DNA from: Candidatus Eiseniibacteriota bacterium
GTDB lineage: Bacteria; Eisenbacteria; RBG-16-71-46
Direction of reading: 5' to 3'
Length of the DNA: 42,148 nucleotides
NCBI GenBank assembly: GCA_005893225.1
Contig: VBOT01000105.1
Span: 1 to 42,148, forward strand
Below the pieces are notes generated by a model, which did not search any database, was not told where the DNA came from, and saw only the letters and a list, made by a program, of their open reading frames with translations. Every line of letters starts with the position of its first letter. Position 1 is the stretch's first letter. Of the stretch, positions 1 to 9,777 are shown in pieces. The translations under genes and the position numbers were made by a program.

Positions 1-1
1 C

Positions 2-1207
2 GCGTTCTCGCAACAGACGATCTGGTACAAGATCACGCCCACCACCGGCGTCTGGCTGCGTGTCGACGCGGTGGGAGGCAGTTTCACAGGCAACCTCAAC
101 GTCTATCGGGATATGGGGTCGGGAATCTTCGGGCTCAACTTCCTGGGATGCTCGGGATTCGGCTCCTTCACCTTCCGTGCCGGGCCCGATTCCACGCCGA
201 CCACCACCTCCTACTACCTTCAGGCAATGGCCCCCTGTTGCGGCGTCTCCGGAACCCTGCGAGTGAACGTGGTTCAGATTCAGCCGCCGGCGCCTATTGT
301 TCAAATCAATTACTATCCGAGTGACCCATCGAAATTCGACACCATCCAGTTCTTCGATTCGTCGTACGACCCCGGGCAGCAGGGCATCCAGCTTCGGTCG
401 TGGGACTTTGGTGATGGGGCCACCGCCACGGTCTACAATCCTGCGCATGCCTATGGTGCGGATGGGGACTACACCGTCACCCTGACGGTCACGACCGTCG
501 ATGGTCGCACGGGCTCCGCGAGCCAGAACGTGAGCGTCAAGACCCACGACGTGGCGATCACGAAATTCAGGGTGCCGCAGAACGGCGCGGTGGGGCATAC
601 GGGCCAGATCACGGTCGGCATCCGGAACACCCAGTATCCGGAGAACGTGAGAGTCGAATTGTACAAGGGGGTCGCCGGCAGCTATCAAGGTTTCGAGCAA
701 ATTGGCTATCTGCAGGGATTCGTGCCCGTGCGAACGAACCGCACCACGGATTACGACTTCAGCTACACGTTTACCAACGATGACGCCCGCATCGGAAAGG
801 TCACGTTCAAGGCGGTCGCCACGCTCACGAATGGACGCGATGCGTTGCCGGCCGATAACGAGGCGATCGCTACCACCCGGATCGGAAAGGCGATCACGCA
901 GATCACGTTCCCGGAGACCCCGTTGATCGTTCCGGAAACGCTCGCGCTCCTGGGCGTGACGCCGAACCCGGCGAGGGGGTCCGCGGATCTGGCGATCCGA
1001 CTGGCGCTGCCCGTGGATGGGGCGGCCACGCTCCAGGTGATCGATATCGCCGGCCGAGTGATGGCCGAGCGCCATCTGGAATCGCTTGGTCCCGGCGTTC
1101 ACGAGGAAAGACTGGGATGGGACCGCAGGCCGGCGCCCGGGATCTACTGGGTGCGGCTGACGCAATTGGACGAGACGACCGCGACGAGGCTCGTGGTCCT
1201 GAACTGA
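2..1207 (+). CDS. Secreted protein with PKD domain and C-terminal FlgD-like/T9SS-type sorting domain (5' truncated by window edge)
   Basis: Frame is open back to base 2 (AFSQQTIWYKITPTTGVWLRVDAVGG...); PKD signature RSWDFGDGATATVYNPAHAYGADGDYTVTLTV; C-terminal GVTPNPARGSADLAIRLALPVDGAATLQVIDIAGRVM...GIYWVRL. Confidence 0.85.
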   Translation, partial: AFSQQTIWYKITPTTGVWLRVDAVGGSFTGNLNVYRDMGSGIFGLNFLGCSGFGSFTFRAGPDSTPTTTSYYLQAMAPCCGVSGTLRVNVVQIQPPAPIVQINYYPSDPSKFDTIQFFDSSYDPGQQGIQLRSWDFGDGATATVYNPAHAYGADGDYTVTLTVTTVDGRTGSASQNVSVKTHDVAITKFRVPQNGAVGHTGQITVGIRNTQYPENVRVELYKGVAGSYQGFEQIGYLQGFVPVRTNRTTDYDFSYTFTNDDARIGKVTFKAVATLTNGRDALPADNEAIATTRIGKAITQITFPETPLIVPETLALLGVTPNPARGSADLAIRLALPVDGAATLQVIDIAGRVMAERHLESLGPGVHEERLGWDRRPAPGIYWVRLTQLDETTATRLVVLN

Positions 1208-1229
1208 GATCAGCGCCCGAAAACGAGTA

Positions 1230-1268
1230 GACGACGGCGGCCACCCTCACCGGGTGGCCGCCGTCGTC
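1230..1268. terminator. Perfect 17-bp stem-loop downstream of the PKD protein gene
   Basis: gacgacggcggccaccc-tcacc-gggtggccgccgtcgtc; no T-tract follows. Confidence 0.6.
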
Positions 1269-1419
1269 CAATCCCCGATTGGCGCCGCACCAGATCGCCC
1301 CGATACGAGACCCACTTCCGACCAAACACCCCGGACAGATTGGCCGCCTGCCGTGACAGGCTGCGGGAGGTCCCGTCCCCGCGTGTGCCCGGGGCCGCCC
1401 CGCCCCGGCTCCCGGTAGC

Positions 1420-2421
1420 TTATTCCTTCCCCGCGGTGCTCGGCCCCTTCGAGATCACGCCCGGGACGAGCGTCCAGAGATCGAGGCTGCCGCCGCGGTC
1501 GGAGACGAACGCGAGCTCGGTGCCCGACGGCGCCCAGCGCGGCCAGCCATTGAGTCCCTTCGAGCGGGTCAACTGGATGCCGCTCTTACCAGTCTCCTCG
1601 ACGTTCTTGATCCAGATTTCGTAATTGGGTTTGCTCTTGAGGTCGTTGATGACTTCCTTGCCGTTCTTGAGATAGCCCAGTTTGCCCTTGTAGGCGATGT
1701 AGGAGATCCACTTGCCGTCCGGGCCCCAGTCGGGCGAGAACTCCGCGGTGTTCTCGGAGGTGATCTGGGAGATGGTGTTGGTCTCGATCTCGATCGTGTA
1801 GATGTCCCGATTCTTCTCCTTGCCCTGGGTCATCTTGCTGTACACGAGCCTCTTGCCGTCGGGGGACCAACGCGGCTGGGTACCATCGGTCAGCTGCCGC
1901 TGGTTGGAGCCGTCCGCATCCATGATCCAGACGAACTCCTTCCCGTTCTTGTCGGGCGCCATGTAGGCGAGCTCCTTGCCGTCCCTAGACCACGCCGGGT
2001 AGTTGGCGCCATACGGGGCGTTGGTGAGCTGGGTCAGACCCCGCGCACCGATCGAGATGCTCCAGACCTGGAAGACACCTCGGGAGCGGTTCGATGCGAA
2101 CGCGACCTGGCCCTCGGGGCCGGCATCCGGGAACACGTCCACCTCGTCCGCAGCGGGCTGGGTGAGCGCGGCGATCCCGCCACCACCGCCACGACCGACA
2201 CGACAGATTCCGACGCCGCCGAACCGATCGCTCACGAACACGATGTACTTGCCGTCTCTACTCCACGTGGGAGTTGTCTCGAAGGTCTTGTCCGACGTCA
2301 CCTGAGTCTTCTGGCCGATGTCTGGCTCCTGATCGGTCTGGGCGGTTCCAGCGGCCGCGAGAGGCGCCCAGAGCAGAACGTACGACAACGAGAAAACGGC
2401 TACGCGTGAGTAGTTAGGCAT
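1420..2421 (-). CDS. TolB-like / WD40-like PD40 beta-propeller protein with signal peptide
   Basis: Repeated WSRDGKYIVFVSDR / WSPDGKRLVYS / WGPDGKWISYIA / WAPSGTELAFVSDRGGSLDLW blades; ATG at 2421 preceded by GGAGGAG. Confidence 0.85.
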   Translation of the reverse strand: MPNYSRVAVFSLSYVLLWAPLAAAGTAQTDQEPDIGQKTQVTSDKTFETTPTWSRDGKYIVFVSDRFGGVGICRVGRGGGGGIAALTQPAADEVDVFPDAGPEGQVAFASNRSRGVFQVWSISIGARGLTQLTNAPYGANYPAWSRDGKELAYMAPDKNGKEFVWIMDADGSNQRQLTDGTQPRWSPDGKRLVYSKMTQGKEKNRDIYTIEIETNTISQITSENTAEFSPDWGPDGKWISYIAYKGKLGYLKNGKEVINDLKSKPNYEIWIKNVEETGKSGIQLTRSKGLNGWPRWAPSGTELAFVSDRGGSLDLWTLVPGVISKGPSTAGKE

Positions 2422-2643
2422 CCGCAGACTCCTCCTTGATGGGATCCGCACCCTGGCAACCGGGGCGCGTCATCGCGCTCCCCGCCCGCGGAAGTATCGG
2501 CCGCCCCGATTCTGAGGAACACCGTCAAGGTTCTCGGACCCTGAAGCTGACCCGTGCCATGAGGCGCGAGCCCCTACCGCGCGCTCGCCGTCGACCTGGA
2601 CGGATGCGCTTTGCGCGTCTCACCCGCGCAAGGCTCGACAACA

Positions 2644-2726
2644 TGCCGGGACTGGGATTCGAACCCAGACGGGGTCTCCCCCAGCGGATTTTAAGTCCGC
2701 AGCGTCTACCGTTCCGCCATCCCGGC
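2644..2726 (-). tRNA. tRNA-Leu (anticodon UAA)
   Basis: Reverse complement GCCGGGATGGCGGAACGGTAGACGCTGCGGACTTAAAATCCGCTGGGGGAGACCCCGTCTGGGTTCGAATCCCAGTCCCGGCA; anticodon stem GCGGA/TCCGC around CTTAAAA, long variable arm, TTCGAAT T-loop; CCA not encoded. Confidence 0.95.
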
Positions 2727-2810
2727 ACTTCGAAGGACCCATCCCACCCGGGTCCAGCCGTCCCCAGGTTCCGAGCGAACCTCGGCCGCTCTTCCCCTGC
2801 CGCCCCTCCA

Positions 2811-2848
2811 AGCCAAACGCCCGGGCCCTCTCCTCGAGGACCCGGGCG
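2811..2848 (-). terminator. Rho-independent-like terminator at the end of the act operon
   Basis: Minus strand CGCCCGGG TCCTCGAGGAGAGGG CCCGGGCG TTTGGCTT. Confidence 0.6.
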
Positions 2849-2876
2849 TCGCGCTCGGCAATCGGCGAGAATCGCG

Positions 2877-4151
2877 CTAGTGCCCGTGCCCTCCCGCGCC
2901 GGATAAGACATCCGCCACCTTGATCGCGGGGTAGCGCGCCAGGAACCCCTGCACCGCCCAGCCGAACACCCCCAGGAAGCCCAGCGTCACGCCGATCTCG
3001 GGGAGCCCCACCCACCGGACGTCCGGGTTGAGCGAGGGCATCACCAGGATGTGGCGCTCCATCCACATCCCGGAGAGGACGATCAGGCTGAAGAGCGCGA
3101 GCCACATGGGATTCTTCTTCGTGTACATGTTCATGAGCCCTAGGAAGGGCAGCAGGAAGACAAAGCCGAAGGTGGTGAAGGCCATGCCGCGCCACGGCTG
3201 CTCGAAGCGCAGGAACACCCACCAGGTCTCCTCGGGCAGGTTCGCGTACCAGATCACCAGGTACTGCGACCAGAACTGGTAGACCCAGAAAATGCTGAAC
3301 CCGAAGATGACCTTGCCGACGTCCCAGAAGTGATCGGGCGTGATGTAGGGTTCCAGCTTGAGTCGGGTCCTGAGCTGGGTGGCCAGGAGGGCCGTCATGG
3401 CGACGCCGCTCAGGAACGCCCCCATGAACACCCACCAGCCGAACAGCGTGCTCGTCCACTGCGGCGTCAGGGAAAGTATGAAGTCCCACGCCATGACGGT
3501 GAAGACAGCGGCGTAGACCAGCACGATCTGCGGGGCGCGCTGAGACAGCCGGTGGCGCTGCCAGGTCTCCTCCGCCTCGTCGCCGCGCCAGTTCTCGCTC
3601 AGCTTCTCGTAGGCGGGCTTGAGCTCGGGCGCCACGAAGCCCTTCAGGAGCTGGGCGTCGGTGCGGAGCGAGACCCGGACCAGGTCGCGCGTCAGCCACC
3701 ACAGGAGCCCGAGCCCCACCAGGGTCCGGAGGTAGAGGAACGGCACGTTGAGGTACGGCATCTGCCGTGGCTCGACGTGCTTGATCCACGGGAGGTAGGT
3801 CCAGATGCCGCCGATCAGCAGGACCAGCATGAGCCCGAAGCCGTAGGGCATGAAGGCCGACAGCGACTCGGCGATCCGCACGATCGGCCCGCCCCATCGC
3901 CCGTTGCAGAGGCGGATGGCGCACGCCAGCACCACGGCCCCCTGCGCGATCCCGAGCCAGTAAATGGTGTTGATGGCGTAGGAGCCCCAGGCGCGCTGCG
4001 GCTGGTTGAACAGCAGCCAGACGAACGTGGCGATTCCGATCACCATGCAGGCGACCCAGATCTGTAGGGCGCGGGAGTTGCGGCGCACCGGCAGCTTGGA
4101 CGCGATCTCGCGCAGGATCCTCTCGCGCCCCGCGGCGTGGTCGGCGCTCAT
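2877..4151 (-). CDS. actF: Alternative complex III subunit ActF (quinol:cytochrome c oxidoreductase quinone-binding subunit 2)
   Basis: Multi-TM NrfD-like protein at the end of an actABCDE gene order; ATGA overlap with actE. Confidence 0.9.
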   Translation of the reverse strand: MSADHAAGRERILREIASKLPVRRNSRALQIWVACMVIGIATFVWLLFNQPQRAWGSYAINTIYWLGIAQGAVVLACAIRLCNGRWGGPIVRIAESLSAFMPYGFGLMLVLLIGGIWTYLPWIKHVEPRQMPYLNVPFLYLRTLVGLGLLWWLTRDLVRVSLRTDAQLLKGFVAPELKPAYEKLSENWRGDEAEETWQRHRLSQRAPQIVLVYAAVFTVMAWDFILSLTPQWTSTLFGWWVFMGAFLSGVAMTALLATQLRTRLKLEPYITPDHFWDVGKVIFGFSIFWVYQFWSQYLVIWYANLPEETWWVFLRFEQPWRGMAFTTFGFVFLLPFLGLMNMYTKKNPMWLALFSLIVLSGMWMERHILVMPSLNPDVRWVGLPEIGVTLGFLGVFGWAVQGFLARYPAIKVADVLSGAGGHGH

Positions 4152-4693
4152 CTCGGGCTCGCCTGCTGCTGATGCCGGATGAAGTTGATCAGGTCGTAAG
4201 CCTCCTGGGCGGTCACCTGGGCGCCGTAGCTCGGCATGATGGCGCCGCCGTGACGGATGTAGGAGTAGATGAAGCCGTCGGCGCGCTGGCGGGTCTGGGG
4301 CCCGAGCAGGTCGGGAGGCGGCACGAACTTCGCCGCCACCGGGCCGTCCCCGGCCATCGACTTCCCGTGGCAGGGGATGCAGGTCTTGAGGAACTTGCGC
4401 TGCCCGCGCGCCACCGAGGAGTCGCTCATCGGCTCCGGGTTCCGGAACGTGGCCTCGAGCACCGCTCGGTCGGTCTGGAAGTCCTTGCCCGTCACCGGCA
4501 CGCTCAGCGTGTCGGGCGGCCGCAGCACCCCCTTCTGGGGAACGAACGCCACCGTCGAGCGCATGTCCCGCTTTTCGAAGTAGGAGAGATGCGTGACGGC
4601 GGTCTTGAGGTTCCCCAGCCCGCGCGAGATGGTCGCGGTGCTGAACATCGTGAGCACCGCGAGTAGGATCAGGGCCGCGCCGACCTTAAGCAT
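4148..4693 (-). CDS. actE: Alternative complex III cytochrome c subunit ActE
   Basis: Single CIPCH haem motif, N-terminal hydrophobic segment, operon position. Confidence 0.9.
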   Translation of the reverse strand: MLKVGAALILLAVLTMFSTATISRGLGNLKTAVTHLSYFEKRDMRSTVAFVPQKGVLRPPDTLSVPVTGKDFQTDRAVLEATFRNPEPMSDSSVARGQRKFLKTCIPCHGKSMAGDGPVAAKFVPPPDLLGPQTRQRADGFIYSYIRHGGAIMPSYGAQVTAQEAYDLINFIRHQQQASPR

Positions 4694-5243
4694 GGAGGTG
4701 CACCTCCTCGGCCCCGTGCCCGCGCATCATCTCGCGCACCCGGATCGCGGCCTCGCCGTCGCACGGCACCCAGACGCCGATGCGATCCTCGGTGAAGCGC
4801 GGGTCGTAAGGTGCCTTCGACTTGACCCGGGGCAGGCGCCCGAGCGCCAGCATGCCGATCAGGTTCGACAGCGCGGCGAGCAGGATCATCGATTCGTAGC
4901 CGATCACGATGAAGGGCGGCAGCGACACCAGCTCCTTGCCGGCCACCACCAGCGGCCACGAGTACACCGAGTAGATGCACAGCGACAGTCCTCCGGTGAG
5001 GCCCAGCACGCCCCCGGTGAACGTCACCCAGCGCACCAGCGAAGGTCCCTGCTCGAGCGCCTTCTCGATCTGGTGGTGGGGGACCGGCGAGAACACGCTC
5101 AGATCGCGATGCCCCCCCTGCTTGAGCGCATCGAGCGCCGCGGTGACCTCGTCGACGTAGTAGAACACGCCCATCACGCCGCGATAGCGCACCGGGGGAC
5201 CCTTGAGGAGCTTATCGATCCAGTTGCCGAGTGCCCGAATCAT
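4686..5243 (-). CDS. actD: Alternative complex III subunit ActD (DUF3341-type membrane protein)
   Basis: YRGVMGVFYYVDEVTAALDALKQGG..FSPVPHHQIEKALEQGPS..WVTFTGGVLG..TGGLSLCIYSVYSWPLVVAGKE typical of ActD; operon position. Confidence 0.9.
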   Translation of the reverse strand: MIRALGNWIDKLLKGPPVRYRGVMGVFYYVDEVTAALDALKQGGHRDLSVFSPVPHHQIEKALEQGPSLVRWVTFTGGVLGLTGGLSLCIYSVYSWPLVVAGKELVSLPPFIVIGYESMILLAALSNLIGMLALGRLPRVKSKAPYDPRFTEDRIGVWVPCDGEAAIRVREMMRGHGAEEVHLHA

Positions 5244-5268
5244 GACGCCTTCCGCCCCGGCCGCGGCA

Positions 5269-6660
5269 TCACGCCGCCCTCCGCTTCAGCGGCGCGGCCA
5301 GCGTCTCCTTGATCTCGGCCACCGAGAACGCCGGCAACACACGCACGAAGATGAGGAAGAACATGAAGAACCACGCGAACGAGCCGGCCAGGATCGCGCC
5401 CTCGGTCCACGACATCTTGTAGTTCACGCCCCACGAGTAGGGCTCGAAGGGCCGGGCGAGCGACGTCACGATGATCACGAAGCGCTCGAACCACATGCCG
5501 ACGTTGACGAACAGGCAGATGACGAACATCACGCTCATGCTGCGGCGCACCTTCTTGGACCAGAGCAGTAAGGGGATGATCGAGTTGCAGGTCATCATGA
5601 TCCAGAACGCCCACCAGAAGTGACCGGTGGCGCGCCACCAGAACAGGTCGCGCTCGTGCGAGTTGGGTCCGTACCAGGCCATGAAGAACTCGCACAGGTA
5701 CGAGTAGGTCACGATGGTCGACGTGAGCAGGACCAGCTTGCCGAGCTTCTCGATGTGGTCGACGGTGACGATGTGCTCGAGCTTGAAGGCGCTGCGGATC
5801 GGGATCAGCAGGTTGATCACCAGCGCCACGCCGGAGAAGATGGCTCCGGCCACGAAGTAGGGCGCGAAGATGGTGCTGTGCCATCCCGGCACCTGGGCCA
5901 TGGCGAAGTCCCAGGACACCACGCTGTGCACCGAGAGCACCAGCGGGGTGGCGATCGCCGCGAAGTAGAGGTAGGCGCCGTAGAAGTGCTTCCACTGGTG
6001 GTTCGCGCCCGTCCAGCCCAGCGAGAAGATCGAGAACCACAGCCTGGAGAAGGGCCCCTTGGCCCGGTCGCGCGCCGCCGCCGCGTCCGGGATGATGCCG
6101 ACGAAGAAGAAGATCGAGGAGACCGTGAGGTAGGTGCTCACGGCGAACACGTCCCACTCCAAGGGCGAGCGGAAGTTGGGCCACAGGCCGCGCTGGTTGG
6201 GGTACGGGAACAGCCAGTAGGCGAACCACGGGCGCCCGAGGTGGACGATCGGGAAGAGCCCGGCCGTCAGCACCCCGAACACCGTCATCGCCTCGGCGAT
6301 GCGGTACACCGATCGCCGGAAGTGCGAGCGGAACAGGAACAGGATCGCCGAGACCAGCGTACCGCAGTGGGCGATGCCGACCCAGAACACGAAGTTCGCG
6401 ACGTAGCTCGCCCACATGACCGGCCGGGTGTGTCCCGCCACGCCGATGCCGAACATGATCTGGTTGCGCTCGGCGAGCAGCCCCACCGTGAGGATCGCGA
6501 GGTCGATCACGAAGATCGTCCACCACACCGGGCCCGGCTTGCTGATGAGCTTGAGGCAGTCCTCGTTGAGCGACCGCTGGGTCATCCGGGACGCGCCGGG
6601 CTCCCCGGGGGCGCCGGCCGTCCGGGCTTCTCCCTGCGCCGTCAGGGTCGCTTCGCTCAT
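5269..6660 (-). CDS. actC: Alternative complex III NrfD-like membrane subunit ActC
   Basis: About 10-TM NrfD/PsrC-like protein, FRSHFRRSVYRIAEAMTVFGVLTAGLFPIVHLGRPW; ATGA overlap with actB. Confidence 0.92.
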   Translation of the reverse strand: MSEATLTAQGEARTAGAPGEPGASRMTQRSLNEDCLKLISKPGPVWWTIFVIDLAILTVGLLAERNQIMFGIGVAGHTRPVMWASYVANFVFWVGIAHCGTLVSAILFLFRSHFRRSVYRIAEAMTVFGVLTAGLFPIVHLGRPWFAYWLFPYPNQRGLWPNFRSPLEWDVFAVSTYLTVSSIFFFVGIIPDAAAARDRAKGPFSRLWFSIFSLGWTGANHQWKHFYGAYLYFAAIATPLVLSVHSVVSWDFAMAQVPGWHSTIFAPYFVAGAIFSGVALVINLLIPIRSAFKLEHIVTVDHIEKLGKLVLLTSTIVTYSYLCEFFMAWYGPNSHERDLFWWRATGHFWWAFWIMMTCNSIIPLLLWSKKVRRSMSVMFVICLFVNVGMWFERFVIIVTSLARPFEPYSWGVNYKMSWTEGAILAGSFAWFFMFFLIFVRVLPAFSVAEIKETLAAPLKRRAA

Positions 6661-9600
6661 GTGATCTCCCGCTGGATCTTCTTCAGGTAGGTCACGCCCG
6701 GCTTGGTGTTGAGCTCGTCGAGGACCCAGTAGCCGCGCTCGTCGCGGGAGAGCCGCGAGACCTTGCTCTCAGGGTCCGCGAGGTCGCCGAACACGATGGC
6801 CTGGGTGGGGCAGCTCTGCGCGCACGCCGGCTGGATCTCGCCGTCCCGGACCTCGCGCTGCTCGTCCTTGGCGTTCCCCTTGCCCTCCAGGATGCGCTGC
6901 ACGCACATCGTGCACTTCTCCATCACGCCCTTGGATCGCACCGTGACGTCGGGATTGAGCTGCCAGTTCAGGGGCTCGGGGAACGCGAAGGTCTCCTTCT
7001 CGGGCGCCGAGTAGTCGAAGAAATTGAAGGCCCGCACCTTGTAGGGACAGTTGTTCGAGCAGTAGCGCGTCCCCACGCAGCGGTTGTAGACCTGCACGTT
7101 CAGCCCCTCGGGGTTGTGATAGGTGGCGTAGACCGGGCACACGATCTCGCACGGCGCGTCGCCGCAGTGCTGGCACATCATCGGCACGAAGCGGACGTCG
7201 CTCCGGCCGGGCTCGAGCCTTTCCTCGAAGCGCTCGATCCGGATCCAGGTCATCTCGCGGCCGCGCTTGACCAGCTCCGGGCCCACCACCGGAACGTTGT
7301 TCTCGGCGCTGCACGCCACCACGCACGCGCTACATCCGGTGCAGGAGTCGGTGTCGATCGCCAGCGCCCAGCGATGCTTGGCGTTGGCGTAGCTGCCCTG
7401 GCGGATCGGGATCGCCCGCGGTCCGCGCACCGTGTCCTCGGGGACGAACGCCGTCAGGGCGTGCGCCGGCGTCTTCTCGCCGGGAGGCTTGAGGCGCGGC
7501 TCGGTGTCGTGCCCGAGCCGGTGCTGCGAGGGCAGCTCGGCGAATGGCTTCTCGCCCTCCGCAGGGTGCTCGCCGGGCGCGCGAGCTCCGCCGTGGGGCT
7601 CGCGGGGCCCGCCGGTGAGCGCCGAGATCGGGATGATGCGCGCCACGGCTCGGTCGGCCTGCTCCTTCTCGCGCTGGGCCAGAACCAGCGTGCCGGCGTG
7701 GCCCGTGGGCCTCACCGTCGCCTTGGCGACGAGATAGGCCAGGGTGCCCGAGGCGGCGTCCTGCGCCGGGGGCAAGAGTGCCAGGGCGTTGACCCCGCGC
7801 CCCTGTGCGAAGCGGCCGTAAGCGGTGTGGCCCTGCCCGAGCGGCACGGCGATCGTGTCCTTGCGGAGCCCCCCATAGAGATAGGCGGGCAGCTCCACGC
7901 TTCCCGCCTCGGTCTCGACCTTGACCGCGTCGCCCCGGCGCACTCCCAGCTTGGCTGCCGTCTCGGGGTGGATCTCGACCCACGATCCCCACACCGCCTT
8001 CGTGGTCGGGTCGGGCAGCTCCTGGAGCCAGGGCTTGTTGGCGCCGCGGCCGTCGTAGTGGACCGGGGAAGGATAGAGCACCAGCGCGAGATCGCCGGCC
8101 CCGCGCAGCTCGGGAGCGGCGAATGCCGGCGCCGACTGCCAGGTGACCGAAGGGGCCGACACCTCTTCCCACACGCCCCCTTTCGCCAGCGTCTCGTTCC
8201 AGAAGGTCTCGAAGTCCCGTCCCGCGCCGAAGCGCTGATGGAGCGCCTTCCACTCCGTCTTCACGTACTCGTTCCAGCCCTCCGCGAACGCGCTCCCGAA
8301 CCCGGCCGCGCTGGCGAGCGCGATCAGCGTGTCCCCGGCGGGTCGCGCGTCGAACACCGGGAGCCTCTGCATCGCGGGCTGGATGATCGAGTAGACCCCG
8401 CGCTCCGGCTGGGCGTCCCCGAGGGTCTCGAGCGGGTGGGTCGAAGGCAGGATCAGGTCGCAGCGCTCGGCGGTCTCGTCGAGGACGGGCGAGAGCGAGA
8501 TCTTGAACGGCACATGGTCCATCGCCGCGCTGAACCCCGCCCAGGCCGGCAGCGAGTAGACCGGGTTGGCGCCGTGCACCACCAGCACGTCGATGGCTCC
8601 CCGGGCCATCTGGCCGGCGAGGTTCTGGAGCTCGCTCACCGGGGCGACCGTGTCGTAGTTGAGGGTGCGGTCGAAGCGCACCGACCGTCCGATGTTCCCG
8701 GCCACGTAGTTGAGCAGGTTGACCGCGGCGTGCAGGGCCACGGCCTGCTCGCTCTGCGCCGCGATCCCTCCCGCCACCGCGAGGCTGGGATGGGCGGCGG
8801 CGAAGCGGCGGGCCAGGCGGCGCACCGTGTCCGCCGGCACGTCGGTGCCCCGTTCCACCTCCTCGGGAGTGAACGCGGTGACCGCGTCGGCCAGCGTTCC
8901 CCGGTCCGAGAGCGCGGGGCCCAGCCCCTCGGTGAGGATCACGCCCGCCATCCCGAGCGCGAGCGCCATCTCGCCTCCGGGCCGGATCGCCACCCATTCG
9001 TCGGCGTTGGCGCCGGTCAGCGAGAGGCGCGGCTCGACGGCCACGAACGTGCCGCCGTCCTTCCGGGCGCGCATCTCGGAGAAGGCGCGCATGTACCCGA
9101 CCGGCGAGCCCCAGGTCTCGAGGAAGTCGGCGCCAAACGAGATCAGGAAATGGGTGCCGGCGAAATCCAAGTAGGGCACGGCCGCCTGGCCGAAGGTGCG
9201 GCGGTTGGCCTCGCGCAGCGCCACCGGGGCGAACGGCTCGTAGGCCAGGCGCGCGCCGCCGGCCCCCGCGGCCCAGGCGCCGCAGAGCTTCTCGAAGGCG
9301 CCCGTCTCGTGGCCGGTGAGCAGGGCGACGCCCTTGCGGTTCCGGCTCGCGTCCCCGATCCGCTCGCCGGCGCGCTTGAGGGCTTCGTCCCAGGTGAGCT
9401 TGCGCCACGCGCCGTTCTCCCGGGCCATCGGAGCGGCGACGCGGTCGGGATCGTAGAGCCCCTGGAGCCCAGCCTGCCCGCGCGCGCACAGCCCGCCGCG
9501 GTTGACGGGGTGCGCGGGATTGCCCTCGATCTTGATGGCGCGACCCTCGCGCGCCTTGACCAGGATACCGCAGCCGGCGGGGCACTCGCGGCACGTGCTC

Positions 9601-9773
9601 GCGTACCAGTAAGGGACGCCGGGAAGGATGTCCTCGGGCGCGATCAGGTACGGGATGAGCTTCTCCGCCGGACGGTGACCGCAGCCGCTGATCGCGCCCG
9701 CCGCTCCGATCCCGGCCAGCTTCAGGAAGTCGCGGCGGTTGAAGACGTAGGTTTCGCTCACCGGGCCTCGCAA
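6657..9773 (-). CDS. actB: Alternative complex III subunit ActB (molybdopterin-oxidoreductase-like plus 4Fe-4S ferredoxin domains, Tat signal)
   Basis: NRRDFLKLAGIGAAGAISGCG twin-Arg signal with lipobox-like end; CRECPAGCGILV; C-terminal DTDSCTGCSACVVACSAENN and CQHCGDAPCEIVCP clusters. Confidence 0.95.
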   Translation of the reverse strand: MRGPVSETYVFNRRDFLKLAGIGAAGAISGCGHRPAEKLIPYLIAPEDILPGVPYWYASTCRECPAGCGILVKAREGRAIKIEGNPAHPVNRGGLCARGQAGLQGLYDPDRVAAPMARENGAWRKLTWDEALKRAGERIGDASRNRKGVALLTGHETGAFEKLCGAWAAGAGGARLAYEPFAPVALREANRRTFGQAAVPYLDFAGTHFLISFGADFLETWGSPVGYMRAFSEMRARKDGGTFVAVEPRLSLTGANADEWVAIRPGGEMALALGMAGVILTEGLGPALSDRGTLADAVTAFTPEEVERGTDVPADTVRRLARRFAAAHPSLAVAGGIAAQSEQAVALHAAVNLLNYVAGNIGRSVRFDRTLNYDTVAPVSELQNLAGQMARGAIDVLVVHGANPVYSLPAWAGFSAAMDHVPFKISLSPVLDETAERCDLILPSTHPLETLGDAQPERGVYSIIQPAMQRLPVFDARPAGDTLIALASAAGFGSAFAEGWNEYVKTEWKALHQRFGAGRDFETFWNETLAKGGVWEEVSAPSVTWQSAPAFAAPELRGAGDLALVLYPSPVHYDGRGANKPWLQELPDPTTKAVWGSWVEIHPETAAKLGVRRGDAVKVETEAGSVELPAYLYGGLRKDTIAVPLGQGHTAYGRFAQGRGVNALALLPPAQDAASGTLAYLVAKATVRPTGHAGTLVLAQREKEQADRAVARIIPISALTGGPREPHGGARAPGEHPAEGEKPFAELPSQHRLGHDTEPRLKPPGEKTPAHALTAFVPEDTVRGPRAIPIRQGSYANAKHRWALAIDTDSCTGCSACVVACSAENNVPVVGPELVKRGREMTWIRIERFEERLEPGRSDVRFVPMMCQHCGDAPCEIVCPVYATYHNPEGLNVQVYNRCVGTRYCSNNCPYKVRAFNFFDYSAPEKETFAFPEPLNWQLNPDVTVRSKGVMEKCTMCVQRILEGKGNAKDEQREVRDGEIQPACAQSCPTQAIVFGDLADPESKVSRLSRDERGYWVLDELNTKPGVTYLKKIQREIT

Positions 9774-9777
9774 TCCC

